A stretch of 64,000 nucleotides of DNA from JANQOH01 sp965201115 (GTDB lineage: Bacteria > Pseudomonadota > Alphaproteobacteria > UBA7887). The notes beneath the pieces are model-generated. The model ran no database searches, was not told the origin of the DNA, and saw nothing but the letters and a program-made list of their open reading frames with translations. Every line of letters starts with the position of its first letter. Positions within the stretch are counted from its first letter, which is position 1. The stretch spans positions 2,666,001 to 2,730,000 of the forward strand of contig OZ241745.1 of NCBI GenBank assembly GCA_965201115.1. The letters run 5' to 3'. This document shows positions 43,522 through 53,245 of the stretch, in pieces. The position numbers and the translations under genes are program-made.

Positions 43522-46500
43522 TCAGAACCGCACGGTGAGGCTGGCGCTGCCGCCGAAGTCGCGGTTGCCGTTGCGGGCGGCGGCGTAGTTGGCGTCGCCG
43601 CGCAGGACGAAGCGCCCATCGGCCCATTCGTGCGCCCCGCCCAGGCCGAGGCGCAACCATGTCGCCTCCGCTTCCGCCTCCAGAACTTCCCTCGCCGCCG
43701 TGGCGCGCATCGAACCCGACAGTTCGCGCTCCACGTCCAGCGTCGCGAACAGGCCGCCGGCCAGGGCCGCCGTATCGACCCGGACGCCGGCCCGCGCCTT
43801 GATGCTCCGGCCGTCCAGCGACACCCGTTCGCCCGCCGCGTCGGTGAACGGCGACATGTCGATGCGCGACCAGTCGATGCGCGCGCGCGGCGTAACGGCC
43901 ATGCCGGCCCGGTCGAACCGCCGTCCGGCCTCGACGCCGACCGTGTAGCCGCGGCCCGAAACATCGCGTTTCAGAACGCCGCGCTCCGCGCGCCGATCGG
44001 CCGAGTTCAGGTCCGCCTCGTACAGCGTCGCCGCGGCCTGACCGCCCACATAGTAGCCCTCGGCGGGGAACCAGGCCCCCGCCACGCGCGCGCCCGTTCC
44101 CGACACTTCCGCGCCGCCGCTTTCCGGGCCCTCCATGTTTGCCTCGCCGCGCACATGATGAACGGAGGCCGAGACCAGGGCGTTGTCGCCGGCGGCGCCT
44201 TCCATCCCCGCTTCGAAGGCATAGCGGCGGAGGTCGTGCGCGCCGCCCGCGACGGAGGAGGCGGGACGGCGGTCGCCGCCGCCCGCATGCAGGCGCGCCC
44301 AGGCCCCGCGCCGCCCGTCCGCCGCCCGGGCAACCGCCATGTCTCCGTTGGCGGCCAGCTCGTAGCGCGCCGCCGCCCCCGCGCGCGCCGAAGCCAGGGC
44401 GCCGCCGAACTCGGGGAGCGCGTTCAGCGCCAGCAACACCGACGGCAGCCCCTCGTAAACGCGATGCCGCGGCTCGGGCCCGACCCGGATGCGGCCGTCG
44501 GCGGCTACCGTGAGCGGCCTGCCGGCCTGGCCCTCGCGCTCGAGGGTGACCGCGGCGCCGCCGCCGACGCGGCCGTCGCCGACGCGCTGCACGGCCTCCT
44601 CGTCGGATTCGTCCGGGGCGGCTTTCACCGTCACCTCGACCGCGCCGATGACGGGCTCCTCGATGCGCCCGTTCTCGCCCACCGTCACCGCGCCGCGGGG
44701 CACATCGACGCTCCGCGCCGTGCCGTCGACCTCGATCTTGCTGCCGGCGCCCGCCAGCGTGACCTTGCCGTCGATGGCGCCATCGCCGCCCACCGCCACC
44801 GTCGAAGCGGCGTCGGCGTCGGTGGCGTCCACGGCGCCTTCCACCTTGCCGTCCACGTTCAGGTTCAGCGGACCCGTTTCGACAACGATCGCCACGCGCC
44901 GGCCCTGTTCGTCTTCCCCGCCCACAAGCTCGCCGGAAATATCGACGTCGTTGCGGCCGGGAAGATTCAGCATGCCCGCCGCGCGCCCGGCGATGCGGAC
45001 AATCTCCACGCCCTCGGTAACGCCCTGGAAAAACCCGTCCGATTGCACCGTCAGGCGATCCATGGCCCCGTCGCCGGCAACGACGCTGCCCATGACGTTG
45101 CCGTTTACCGTCATCGTCAGGTCGCCGGCGGCGCTATGCACCGCGCTGCCGGCGAGACCCGTTATCCGCCCCCCGGAACCCACCGCGACCGTTCCGCCGC
45201 GGTCGAACAGCACTCTCCCGGCGGAGCCGTCGACCGTCACACTGCTGGCCTCCAGGTGGATGAGACCCTCGACCGCGCCGCCGGACTTCACATGAACGTC
45301 GTGCTCGCCGCCGCCGCGGCCGAATACGCCGCCCTTGACCGTGCCGCTCACATCCACGTCCAGGTCGCCGCCGCCATCGCCGCGGATATCGCCCGTCACG
45401 GTCGCCATCGCCGCCACGTCCACCGTCAAGTCGCCCGCCGCGCTGCGTATCGCCTCGCGACCGCCGCCTTCCGTCTCGACGCCGGCAATGCTCCCCGTCG
45501 CCGCGACCGAGATCGAACCGCCGTTGTCGTAAAGCACGCGCCCCACGCGGCCGGCGATCATCATCGCGCTTGTCGGAAGATGCACGGTCCCCGTCACCGC
45601 GCCGCCGTTCATCACCGCAACGGTGTGCAAACCCGCGCCCATGCCGCGGATATCGCCGGTAACCGCGCCCGTCACCGTCGCGGTCAAATCTCCCGCGCCG
45701 CGCTCCTCGATGGAGCCCGTCACGCGGCCCGCCACCGACGCGATCAGGTCGCCCGCGTCCATATCGACGATGTCGCCGGTCACCGCGCCGCCGGACGCGA
45801 CCGTAACCTCATGCTTGCCGGCGCCCTTGCCGTGGATGGCGCCCGTCACCGCGCCGCTCACATTCACGGTCATGGCGCCGGCGCCGCGGCCCTCGATGCG
45901 GCCCGCGACCGCGCCGCCGGACGCGACCGACACGGTCAGGTCTCCCGCGTCGGCGCGGATCGCCTCGGCGGCGCCCTCGTTATCGAGACCCGATATCCGG
46001 CCCCGCGCCCCGACCTTCACTTCGCCGCCCTTGTCCAGCAACACGCGCCCGGCCGCGCCGTGCTCCACATTCACTTCGCTGGCGGCCAGGCGCACGGTTC
46101 CCGTGACCATGCCGCCGCCGCGAACCGCGACCGTGTGTTCGCCGGCGCCGAGACCCAAAACGTCGCCCTCGACCGTGCCGGTTACCGTCGCCGCCAGCGC
46201 GCCGCCGCGGCTTTCCACGCGCCCCGCCGCCTTGCCGGCGACCGTCACCGTCAGGTCGCCCGCGGCGCTGCGGATCGCCTCGCCCTCGATGCCCGCGACG
46301 CTGCCGCTCGCGGCGATGGTCAACGCGCCCCCGTTGTCGAGCAGAACGCGCCCGACGCGGCCCGATATCGTCGTCCCGCTCCTCGGGTTATGCACCGTGC
46401 CGAGCACGGTCGCCTTGTCCGCGATCGCGATGGTATGCACGCCGCCGCCGCGACCGAAGATTTCCCCCGCGATCGTACCCGACTCCGATACCGTCACGGT

Positions 46501-49500
46501 CAGATCGCCGTCGCCGCGGCCTTCGATATTGCCGGTGACCGTCCCGTGAACGGTGACCGCCAGGTCGCCCGCGTCGCTGCGGATCGCCTCGCGCGTTCCA
46601 TCGATTACGATGCCCGTAATCTCGCCGTTGGCGTTGACCGTCACGGCGCCCCCGTTGTCGTAGTGGACGCGCCCGGCCTTGCCCGCGATGGTCGTCTCGG
46701 CGTTCGCCGGCAGGCGCACCGTGCCCGTGACCGCGCCGGCGGACTCCACCGCGACCTTGTATTCATCCTCGCCCGCGCCTTCGCCGGCAACGCCGCCCGC
46801 GACCGTTCCGGACACGGTGACGTCCAAATTGCCCGCGCCGCGCTCGGCGATGTTGCCCGTGACCGTTCCGGCGACCGAAACCTTCAGATTGCCCGCGCCG
46901 CGGCCTTCGACAGGCCCGTAACCGCCCCGTTCGCCGCGACCGTGACGTCGAGATTGCCCGCGTCGGCGCGGATCGCCTCGGTCGTGTCCTCGACCTCCAG
47001 ACCCGTTACCGCGCCGTCGACCGTCACGGTCCCGCCGCCGGCGTAAAGAATGCGTCCGACGCTGCCGCCCACGGTCATCGGACTCCCGGGGTTGCGGAGA
47101 GTCCCGGTCACGACGCCGCCGGCCTTGACGTCCGCCGTCAACATGCCGCCCGACAGGATGTCGCCCTCGACGCGGCCCTCGTCGTTCACCGTAACCGTCA
47201 GCGCGCCCGCCGCGCTCTCGACCGCCTTGCCATCGACGCCGGTCAGCGTCCCGCCGCCGGACACCGTTACCGCCCCGCCCGAAGCGTAGAGAATGCGCCC
47301 GATGCGCGCCCCTTCCGCGACCGTGAACGAGGCCTGCGGGTTGTGGAGCGTACCGGTCACGACGCCGCCGTCCATGACGGTCGCCATCAGGGTCCCGCCC
47401 GACTTGACGTCGCCCTCGACCCGGCCCTCGTCGTTCACCGCGACGGTCAGCGCGCCCGCCGTGCTTTCGGCGGCCACGCCCTCGACGCCGGTCAGCGCCC
47501 CGCCGCCGGACACCGTTACCGCCCCGCCCGAAGCGTAGAGAATGCGCCCGATGCGCGCGCCCTCCGCGACCGTGAACGAGGCCTGCGGGTTGCGTATCGT
47601 TCCCGTCGCGACGCCGCCGTCCATGACGGTCGCCGTCAACGCGGCGCCCGCCAGGATGTCGCCCTCGACCCGGCCTCCGTCTTGTACCGTGACGGCCAAC
47701 GTCGCCGCGGCGTCCGTGCTCGCGCTCTCGACGGCCTTGCCTTCGACGCCGGTCAGTGTCCCGCCATCGGCGACCGTCACCGTTGCCGCGCTGTCTCCGG
47801 TCCAGAGAAGCCGCCCGATGCTCGCCCTGTTCCCGACCGTGAACGGGGTCTGCGGGTTGCGTATCGTGGCCGTCACGACGCCGCCGGCCTCGACGGTCGC
47901 CGTCAACGCGGCGCCCGCCAGGATGTCGCCCTCGACCCGGCCTCCGTCTTGTACCGTGACGGCCAACGTCGCCGCGGCGTCCGTGCTCGCGCTCTCGACG
48001 GCCTTGCCGCCGGCGCCGGTCAATTTGCCGCCGCCGGCGACCGTCACCGTTATCGGGTCGTCTCCGGTCCAGAGGAGCCGCCCGATGCTCGCGCCCTCCG
48101 CGACCGTGAACGGATTCTGCGGGTTGTGCAGCGTGCCCGTCACGACGCCGCCGTCGGCGACGGTCGCCGTGAGCGCGCCGCGCAGGGCGCGGATGTCGCC
48201 CTCGACCCGGCCCGCCACATCGACGGCGAGATCCTCGCTCCGCGTGTAAGTGCAAAGCCGATAGGGAGTCAGCGAGTCGTTGGGCAATGCCTGCCACAAG
48301 GCCTTGGTATTGACGGCCGCCATGATGCGCGCGTCGCACCCGCTTGCGATCGCCAAGCCCGAGCTGGCCTTGATGACGCCGGTCGAACCGACCGTCAACG
48401 CGCCGCCGCGCTCCATCCATATGGCGGGGTCGTATTCGCTTGCGCCGACCGTCTCGACCGTTCCATTCACGATTACATGGTCCCTGACCCCGGAGGAGGG
48501 GGAGGAGCTCGAGAAGTTGCGCACGGCGATGGCGGTGAGGATGGGTTCGATGCGGGTCACTGTCGTTGGCGGGCCGTCGTCGTCTTGCGTGAGCCGAACC
48601 GACCGGTATCCGTAATAATGTATGTTCGCCGTTGTGAAGTAGCCGTCCCCGTGTTCTCCCAGTTGCTCCTGGGTAATCGCGCCGTTGTCGTAGTCCTCCT
48701 GCGTGAGCGCCTGCGCGCGCACGGTCGCGCCCTCGCCTACCCGAACGGTGAAGGCCGATTCGGTTCCGCCCGTGGAGGCGTATATGGCGGTATTCCCGCG
48801 GGTCTCGACCGTCCCGCCGGCGATGTCCACCAGATGCCCCTCGATCGCGGGCGTGGAGGCGTCGTCGCGCTTGCTGTTTTGTGTGCCGCTGAAGGCCCGC
48901 GCGTCGATGGCGACGCGCTGGCGCGTCTCTATCGTGCCGGACGACGCGACGCGGACGCGGCCCGCCGAGGCGTGTACGGCGGTGATGCCCGTGCCCTGCC
49001 TGACGTTGACGGTCGGGTTCTGCTTTACCGCGGCCTTGATCGTTCCCTGGGCGTTTACGATGACGTCGCCGGCCACGTACTTGTTGTTGCTGGCGTCGGC
49101 GGCCGTGTTCGTGGCGGAGTTGGCGAAAAAGCCGGCGCGGGCATAGAGGCCGTAGCCGCCCTCGCCGGTGACGTCGATCAGCGAGCCTTCGGCGAGGTTT
49201 ATCGTGAGGTCGCCGTCCTCGAGGGTCTGCTCCGCATAGATGCCGTTGCCGCCGTCGGAGCCTTCGACATGCCGGATGACGCCCGTGGCTCCCAGCTCGA
49301 CGAGAATGTCGTGGTCGCGCCTCGTGGCGTCGGAGGTCGTGTCGGGGTTCTGGACGTAAATGGCGCTGCTGTTGCTGTAGTAACCGCGCCACTCTCCCCG
49401 GTTCCGGACATTGAAGTTTATGACGCCGTTGTGCCTGACCGTGATGTCGCCGTTATCCCTCCGCACGTCGATGGCGCCCTGATGGTTCAACGGCTCCTGC

Positions 49501-50075
49501 CAGCTCGGGTACCAGTTCTGGGTGCCGTCGGTCGGAATATCCGAACTGGTCGTCCGCCAATGACCCGGCGTCCGGTTGATGTTGAGTATGGCGCCGTCCT
49601 CGATGACCACGGTCGCGTCGCCGCCGGCTATCAGCCTGACGGCGCCGTCCACGACGAACGAGCGCATGTCCACCATGCCGTCGGCGTCGAACACGACGCC
49701 GCTCTGGACGGTCAGATGCACGTGGTTGCCGGCCGCGTTGTTGGCCGGCGTGCCCGTGCCCCTGCGGGTCTCGTCGTATTGGGCCCCGGTTCCGTACACG
49801 ACCGCCCAGCGCCCCGTTCCGCCCTGGTTCCAGTGGATATGCCGCCAGTCGGCCTCGCCCTCCGCCTTGCCCGCCCTGGGGCCGCAAACCACCGTCGTCG
49901 TGTACACGCCGTTGGCGTCGGCCATGGCGCTCACCGTCGGCGTCGGGTCGCAGAGCGGCGCGCTCGTTTGCGCAAGCGCGCCCTCGGGCGCCAACGCCGC
50001 GAACGACGCCAGGCCGGCCGCGCAAACCGCGGCGATAGCGGCGCGAATCGAGGCTTCGGGAAACCGTGCGGTCAT
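43522..50075 (-). pseudogene. Autotransporter 1: large classical autotransporter broken by a single-base frameshift
   Basis: The ATG at 50075 (GGAGG ribosome-binding site) begins a signal peptide (AAIAAVCAAGLASFAALAPEGALAQ), a long beta-helix-like passenger of GDLTVTVAGTVTGDI-style repeats, and, in the other frame, the same passenger continuing to a C-terminal beta-barrel (RRGAWARLHAGG, YEADLNSA, FATLDVERELSGSMRATAARE, ending GSASLTVRF). The join is lost at about 46912-46913, where one base is missing relative to the paralogue and to the internal repeats, so the first frame ends at 46884-46886. About 2180 residues would result without the shift. There is no homopolymer at the shift. A sequencing error is possible, but a real inactivating mutation is equally so. 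Type Va secretion, surface adhesion inferred. Confidence 0.88.
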
Positions 50076-50295
50076 GATTGTCCTCCAGGGGCAGGGGGGC
50101 GCGCGCCGCGGCGGCGCGGGGCTACGGGCAGCGGGCGTCGAAGCGGCGGAACGCGCCGCCGCGCATCGAGCGTCGAATTTCGATGAGTGGGCCGGGGCGC
50201 GCGGGCTTCCGGCGCGCCCGTCTCAAGCCCCCGGCGAGAGCGCGGCGCACGGAACCGCGCGGCCTGAAAAGCCTGGCGCCCCGGCCGCGCCTGCG
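50076..50295. promoter_or_regulatory. Region upstream of autotransporter 1
   Basis: Carries the ribosome-binding site for 50075 and presumably a promoter or leader; no convincing -35/-10 was seen. The two duplicated cassettes follow to the right. Confidence 0.4.
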
Positions 50296-50420
50296 GCCGG
50301 GTCACGCCTCCCCCCGCGGATGCGCGGGGGTCGCCAATGTGCGGGTCGGGCGGGGGCTTGGCCCCCCGGAACGGCCGGCGCTCCCGGAGGATCGGTTGCG
50401 CTTGGGTTCTAGCCTGCCGC

Positions 50421-50445
50421 GGGGGGGGGGGGGGGGGGGGGGGGG
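50421..50445 (-). repeat. Poly-G/C tract of 25 in orphan cassette A
   Basis: Uninterrupted G25 on the plus strand, about 345 bp upstream of the autotransporter 1 start. It has no functional start codon before it (ATG replaced by ACG). Confidence 0.95.
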
Positions 50446-50617
50446 TACGTTTTCGCGCGGCGGGCGCGAATCGGTCGGCGCCGCGGCCGCGATGCGCCCG
50501 CGCGATCCCGCCGCCGCGAGCGGCGGCAAGCCCCCAATACAGCGTGGCAATTGTCACGAAGGGACGTCCCTCGGCCGATACCGTGCGCCGCGCCGGTCCG
50601 GCGGGCGGCGGATCGGT

Positions 50618-50646
50618 ACTATATACCATGCGGCGCGCGGGCGCAA
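50618..50646 (-). promoter_or_regulatory. Candidate promoter in cassette A
   Basis: TTGCGC (-35), 17 bp, TATAGT (-10) on the minus strand. The same layout recurs in cassette B (51061-51089) and upstream of autotransporter 2 (59313-59341). Confidence 0.5.
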
Positions 50647-50840
50647 GCGCCTTGTACCGAGGTTCGCCGGCGCCGACCGTTCGGAGACGGCCTTTCCGAA
50701 AGGCTTGGCGCCCCGGCCGGGTCACGCCTCCCCCCGCGGATGCGCGGGGGTCGCCAATGTGCGGGTCGGGCGGGGGCTTGGCCCCCCGGAACGGCCGGCG
50801 CTCCCGGAGGATCGGTTGCGCTTGGGTTCTAGCCTGCCGC

Positions 50841-50867
50841 GGGGGGGGGGGGGGGGGGGGGGGGGGG
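50841..50867 (-). repeat. Poly-G/C tract of 27 in orphan cassette B
   Basis: Uninterrupted G27 on the plus strand. Its flanks are identical to those of the 25-base tract, so the 2-base difference arose after duplication. Confidence 0.95.
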
Positions 50868-51060
50868 TACGTTTTCGCGCGGCGGCGCTCGTTACCGGCG
50901 CGGCGGGCGCGAATCGGTCGGCGCCGCGGCCGCGATGCGCCCGCGCGATCCCGTCGCCGCGAGCGGCGGCAAGCCCCCAATACAGCGTGGCAATTGTCAC
51001 GAAGGGAAGTCCCTCGGCCGATACCGTGCGCCGCGCCGGTCCGGCGGGCGGCGGATCGCT

Positions 51061-51089
51061 ATCATATACCATGCGGCGCGCGGGCGCAA
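51061..51089 (-). promoter_or_regulatory. Candidate promoter in cassette B
   Basis: TTGCGC, 17 bp, TATGAT on the minus strand. It overlaps the 3' end of the ImmA-like gene. Confidence 0.5.
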
Positions 51090-52333
51090 GCCTGTGCGAT
51101 GCGATCCTCGTTTTCCTCCTGCCGCTTGACAAGCAGGGGGGTGACGCCGAACTCCCCGGCAATCGAATCCGTGTCCAGGCCGTCTGCCCGCATCGACGCT
51201 ATTTCGTCTATGGGCGCGAGAAATTCGGCTGCAAAGGCGCGCCCGCACGCCTGGCGCGACGCTTCATGAAGATCGTTGACAACCGAACGCCCGGCGGGCG
51301 GGTTGGCCACGGCATCGCCGATCGCCCGCGCGAACGCGAACAGGCGGCTCGCGGGCTTGCCGGCTTTTCGCAGGTGAATCCGCGTGCCGCCGTCGGACTG
51401 GACGAGTGCGGAAATGCCGCGAACCGGCGGCGCGGAGCGAAAACCCGGCGCGCCCAGCTGTTTCGCCAGCCTGGAAACCGAGCGGAAACGAACGTTGGAG
51501 GCCGCGTCGAGCCTCCGCCGAAAGGCGCGCGCCTGTCGGTAGCCGCGCGCCCACGGCTTTTCCGCGCCGGCGTGCGGGGTGTCCGGCGCCGGCGCGCCGG
51601 CGTCTTCGAGCGCCGGGATGCGCGAGTGGTAGCGCGGGCGGCTCTCGACCGCCGATACCCAGTCCAGGGCCTCGGGAACGGCTTCGGCGCGGCTCATGCC
51701 GGCCAGAAATTCCCTCAGCGGTTCGCCGTCGAACACGCCATGCGATCTCATTATGACATCCGCGTCGGCGTCGGTAATATCGTAGGGATCGAGGCCCAGC
51801 GCGCCGGCGGCCTCGCAAAACGCGGATTCGTCGGCGTTCCGCCTCGACGCTTGGACGAAATCCCACCGGAGTTGAACGCACGAATCCGTCACTCCGCGCG
51901 CAGCCAGCCGTTCGCATACGGTGTCGAGAAACTCGCCCAGCTCGCGTTCGGCTTTGGCGCGGCCGATTCGTTCGGTTCCGGCGTTGGGGAACGACAGGGG
52001 AGGATTTTCGTAACGGTACGGGTGGCAGGCAACCTCGACCTCGGCGCCGTCGAAGCGCACGCGCAGGTCGGGTATCGCGTAGCCGCCGCGGCTCCATATC
52101 AGGCGATGCTGTACGTCGCGCGCGCCGAACAAACGCCACCACGCGGCGGAAATGCCCTCCGCCAAGGGGCAGACCGAGACGGGCAGGCCGTGCGAAACGC
52201 GGTCGGAATCCGCCGCCCCGTTGTCACAGACATCGACGCCGTCGACCTCGATGCGCAAGTTGCCGACCGCGTGCAGATCGACATCCACGGCGTCGCGGTC
52301 GCCGTCGTTCCAGCCATCAACGAAAAATTTCAC
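51062..52333 (-). CDS. Hypothetical protein with degenerate ImmA/IrrE-like C-terminus
   Basis: 423 residues. The last 110 resemble the end of ImmA/IrrE metallopeptidases: CGRAFAAEFLAPIDEIASM matches the E-x-AN-x-FA-LLMP helix, followed by TDSIAGEFGVTPLLVKRQEEN, the usual winged end. Where HExxH is expected, the protein has FARAIGD, so the zinc site is absent. The N-terminal 300 residues have no recognised domain. Its start overlaps the upstream small gene by 17 bases. The last nine residues lie in the duplicated cassette B, so the original C-terminus may have been replaced. Such inactive ImmA-like proteins often accompany phage or mobile-element regulators; no function is claimed. Confidence 0.6.
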   Translation of the reverse strand: MKFFVDGWNDGDRDAVDVDLHAVGNLRIEVDGVDVCDNGAADSDRVSHGLPVSVCPLAEGISAAWWRLFGARDVQHRLIWSRGGYAIPDLRVRFDGAEVEVACHPYRYENPPLSFPNAGTERIGRAKAERELGEFLDTVCERLAARGVTDSCVQLRWDFVQASRRNADESAFCEAAGALGLDPYDITDADADVIMRSHGVFDGEPLREFLAGMSRAEAVPEALDWVSAVESRPRYHSRIPALEDAGAPAPDTPHAGAEKPWARGYRQARAFRRRLDAASNVRFRSVSRLAKQLGAPGFRSAPPVRGISALVQSDGGTRIHLRKAGKPASRLFAFARAIGDAVANPPAGRSVVNDLHEASRQACGRAFAAEFLAPIDEIASMRADGLDTDSIAGEFGVTPLLVKRQEENEDRIAQACARAPHGI

Positions 52334-52721
52334 GACGTTCTTCCTCGTCTATCGGCCAGCCCTTGTATTCGCCCCTGGCCCGATTCAGGCATCGACCGTA
52401 CCACACTTGGCCATCGCTATCCCGTAGCCAGACATGTTTGGGAAAATCGCGGTCGCCGTCGACGAACCTGTACTGGCCGGCCGTTATGGCTTGCCGGACC
52501 CAACCCGTTGCCCGCGCGCGCTCGGCACTCGTGACGAGTGGGCAGATCGTTGTCTTTGTCTTCCCGTCAGCCGCCAATCGCGATCCCGACTTCGGCAGCC
52601 CAAGCCACGAGCGTCGTTTCTTGTGTTCCGCGCTCCCAAGATATGCCGCGCGCGCCGCAACGCCGGCGGGCACGGTCGGCGAAAGCGGTCTCGATGCGGC
52701 GTTGCGCGTCGGCCTTCTCAT
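52317..52721 (-). CDS. Hypothetical protein, partner of the degenerate ImmA-like protein
   Basis: 134 residues, not recognised. The C-terminal half has alternating charged and aromatic residues (YRFVDGDRDFPKHVWLRDS, then GQVWYGRCLNRARGEYKGWP) suggesting a small beta-rich domain. The start at 52721 follows a strong GGAGGAG site; the frame upstream runs into repeat sequence. It overlaps the next gene by 17 bases, so the two form an operon. The pair lies between the two autotransporters, among repeats, and could be a transferred cassette. Confidence 0.65.
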   Translation of the reverse strand: MRRPTRNAASRPLSPTVPAGVAARAAYLGSAEHKKRRSWLGLPKSGSRLAADGKTKTTICPLVTSAERARATGWVRQAITAGQYRFVDGDRDFPKHVWLRDSDGQVWYGRCLNRARGEYKGWPIDEEERREIFR

Positions 52722-52805
52722 GACTCCTCCGTCGCGCGCGCGGGCGGATGCATGCCAGTCTGTCGGCGCGCGAAGGTCAAGCGGCGCGGCCGGACCGACG
52801 TCCGG

Positions 52806-53215
52806 GGGGTAAAGCGCAACCCCGCCGAAGGCGGGGCCCGGGACCGCGGGCATCCCTGCCCGCACGCCGGCGACCCGCACGGATGCAGGCGAGCGGGGCG
52901 CGGCGCGCTTCCCGGGCGCCAGGCGTCTCGCCCGCATGTCTCGACGCTACGGGCGCCGGGGAGCGGGGGGCAGCGGTCGCGCTTCATTTCCGGCGACGCG
53001 CCTGCCGCAAACGTGCGGGCAGGATGCCCGCGGTCCCGGGCCCCGCCTTCGGCGGGGTTGGCGTGCGCGTCTCGCGCGCGCGTCTCGATGCTGCGGGGGC
53101 CGGGTGGCGGCGGCGGCGCTTCCCCGCGCCGGCGACGCGCGTGGCGCAAACGTGCGGGCAGGATGCCCGCGGTCCCGGGTCCCGCCTTCGGCGGGGTTGG
53201 CGTGTGCGTCTCGCC
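52806..53215. repeat. Palindromic repeat cluster downstream of autotransporter 2
   Basis: Three modules with GCGGGCA-GGA-TGCCCGC and CCCCGCC-TTC-GGCGGGG hairpins (one inverted) joined by a spacer of about 120 bp. The stretch of about 230 bp from 52863 is closely similar to 59439-59667, in direct orientation. Confidence 0.85.
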
Positions 53216-53245
53216 CGCGCGCCCGTAGAGGACGTGCGTCCGGTA

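Larger units (their letters stand above)
50296..50648 (-). repeat. Orphan promoter/leader cassette A (direct repeat)
   Basis: Near-identical to 50716-51091. On the minus strand it contains, in order, the promoter-like TTGCGC-N17-TATAGT, about 170 bp of leader, AAAACGTAC where autotransporter 2 has AAAATGTAC, a run of 25 C, and GCGGCAGGCTAG (autotransporter 2 has GCGGCAGGCTGAGG). A CCCCCGCG-GATG-CGCGGGGG hairpin lies near the left end. It looks like the detached 5' end of a lost autotransporter gene. Confidence 0.85.
50716..51091 (-). repeat. Orphan promoter/leader cassette B (direct repeat)
   Basis: Second copy at an offset of 420 bp, differing by a handful of substitutions, an extra block of about 20 bp just after the tract, and tract length. 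It keeps ACG in place of the ATG. Its right end forms the last codons of the downstream degenerate ImmA-like gene, so the duplication has been joined to that gene's 3' end. Confidence 0.85.

Noticed and set aside
50421..50867. Treating the long G runs as pure assembly artefacts
   Set aside because: Length errors are likely at such runs, but the tracts occur at four homologous or analogous positions with preserved flanks and consistently next to adhesin starts, so the runs themselves are taken as real. Their exact lengths are not certain.
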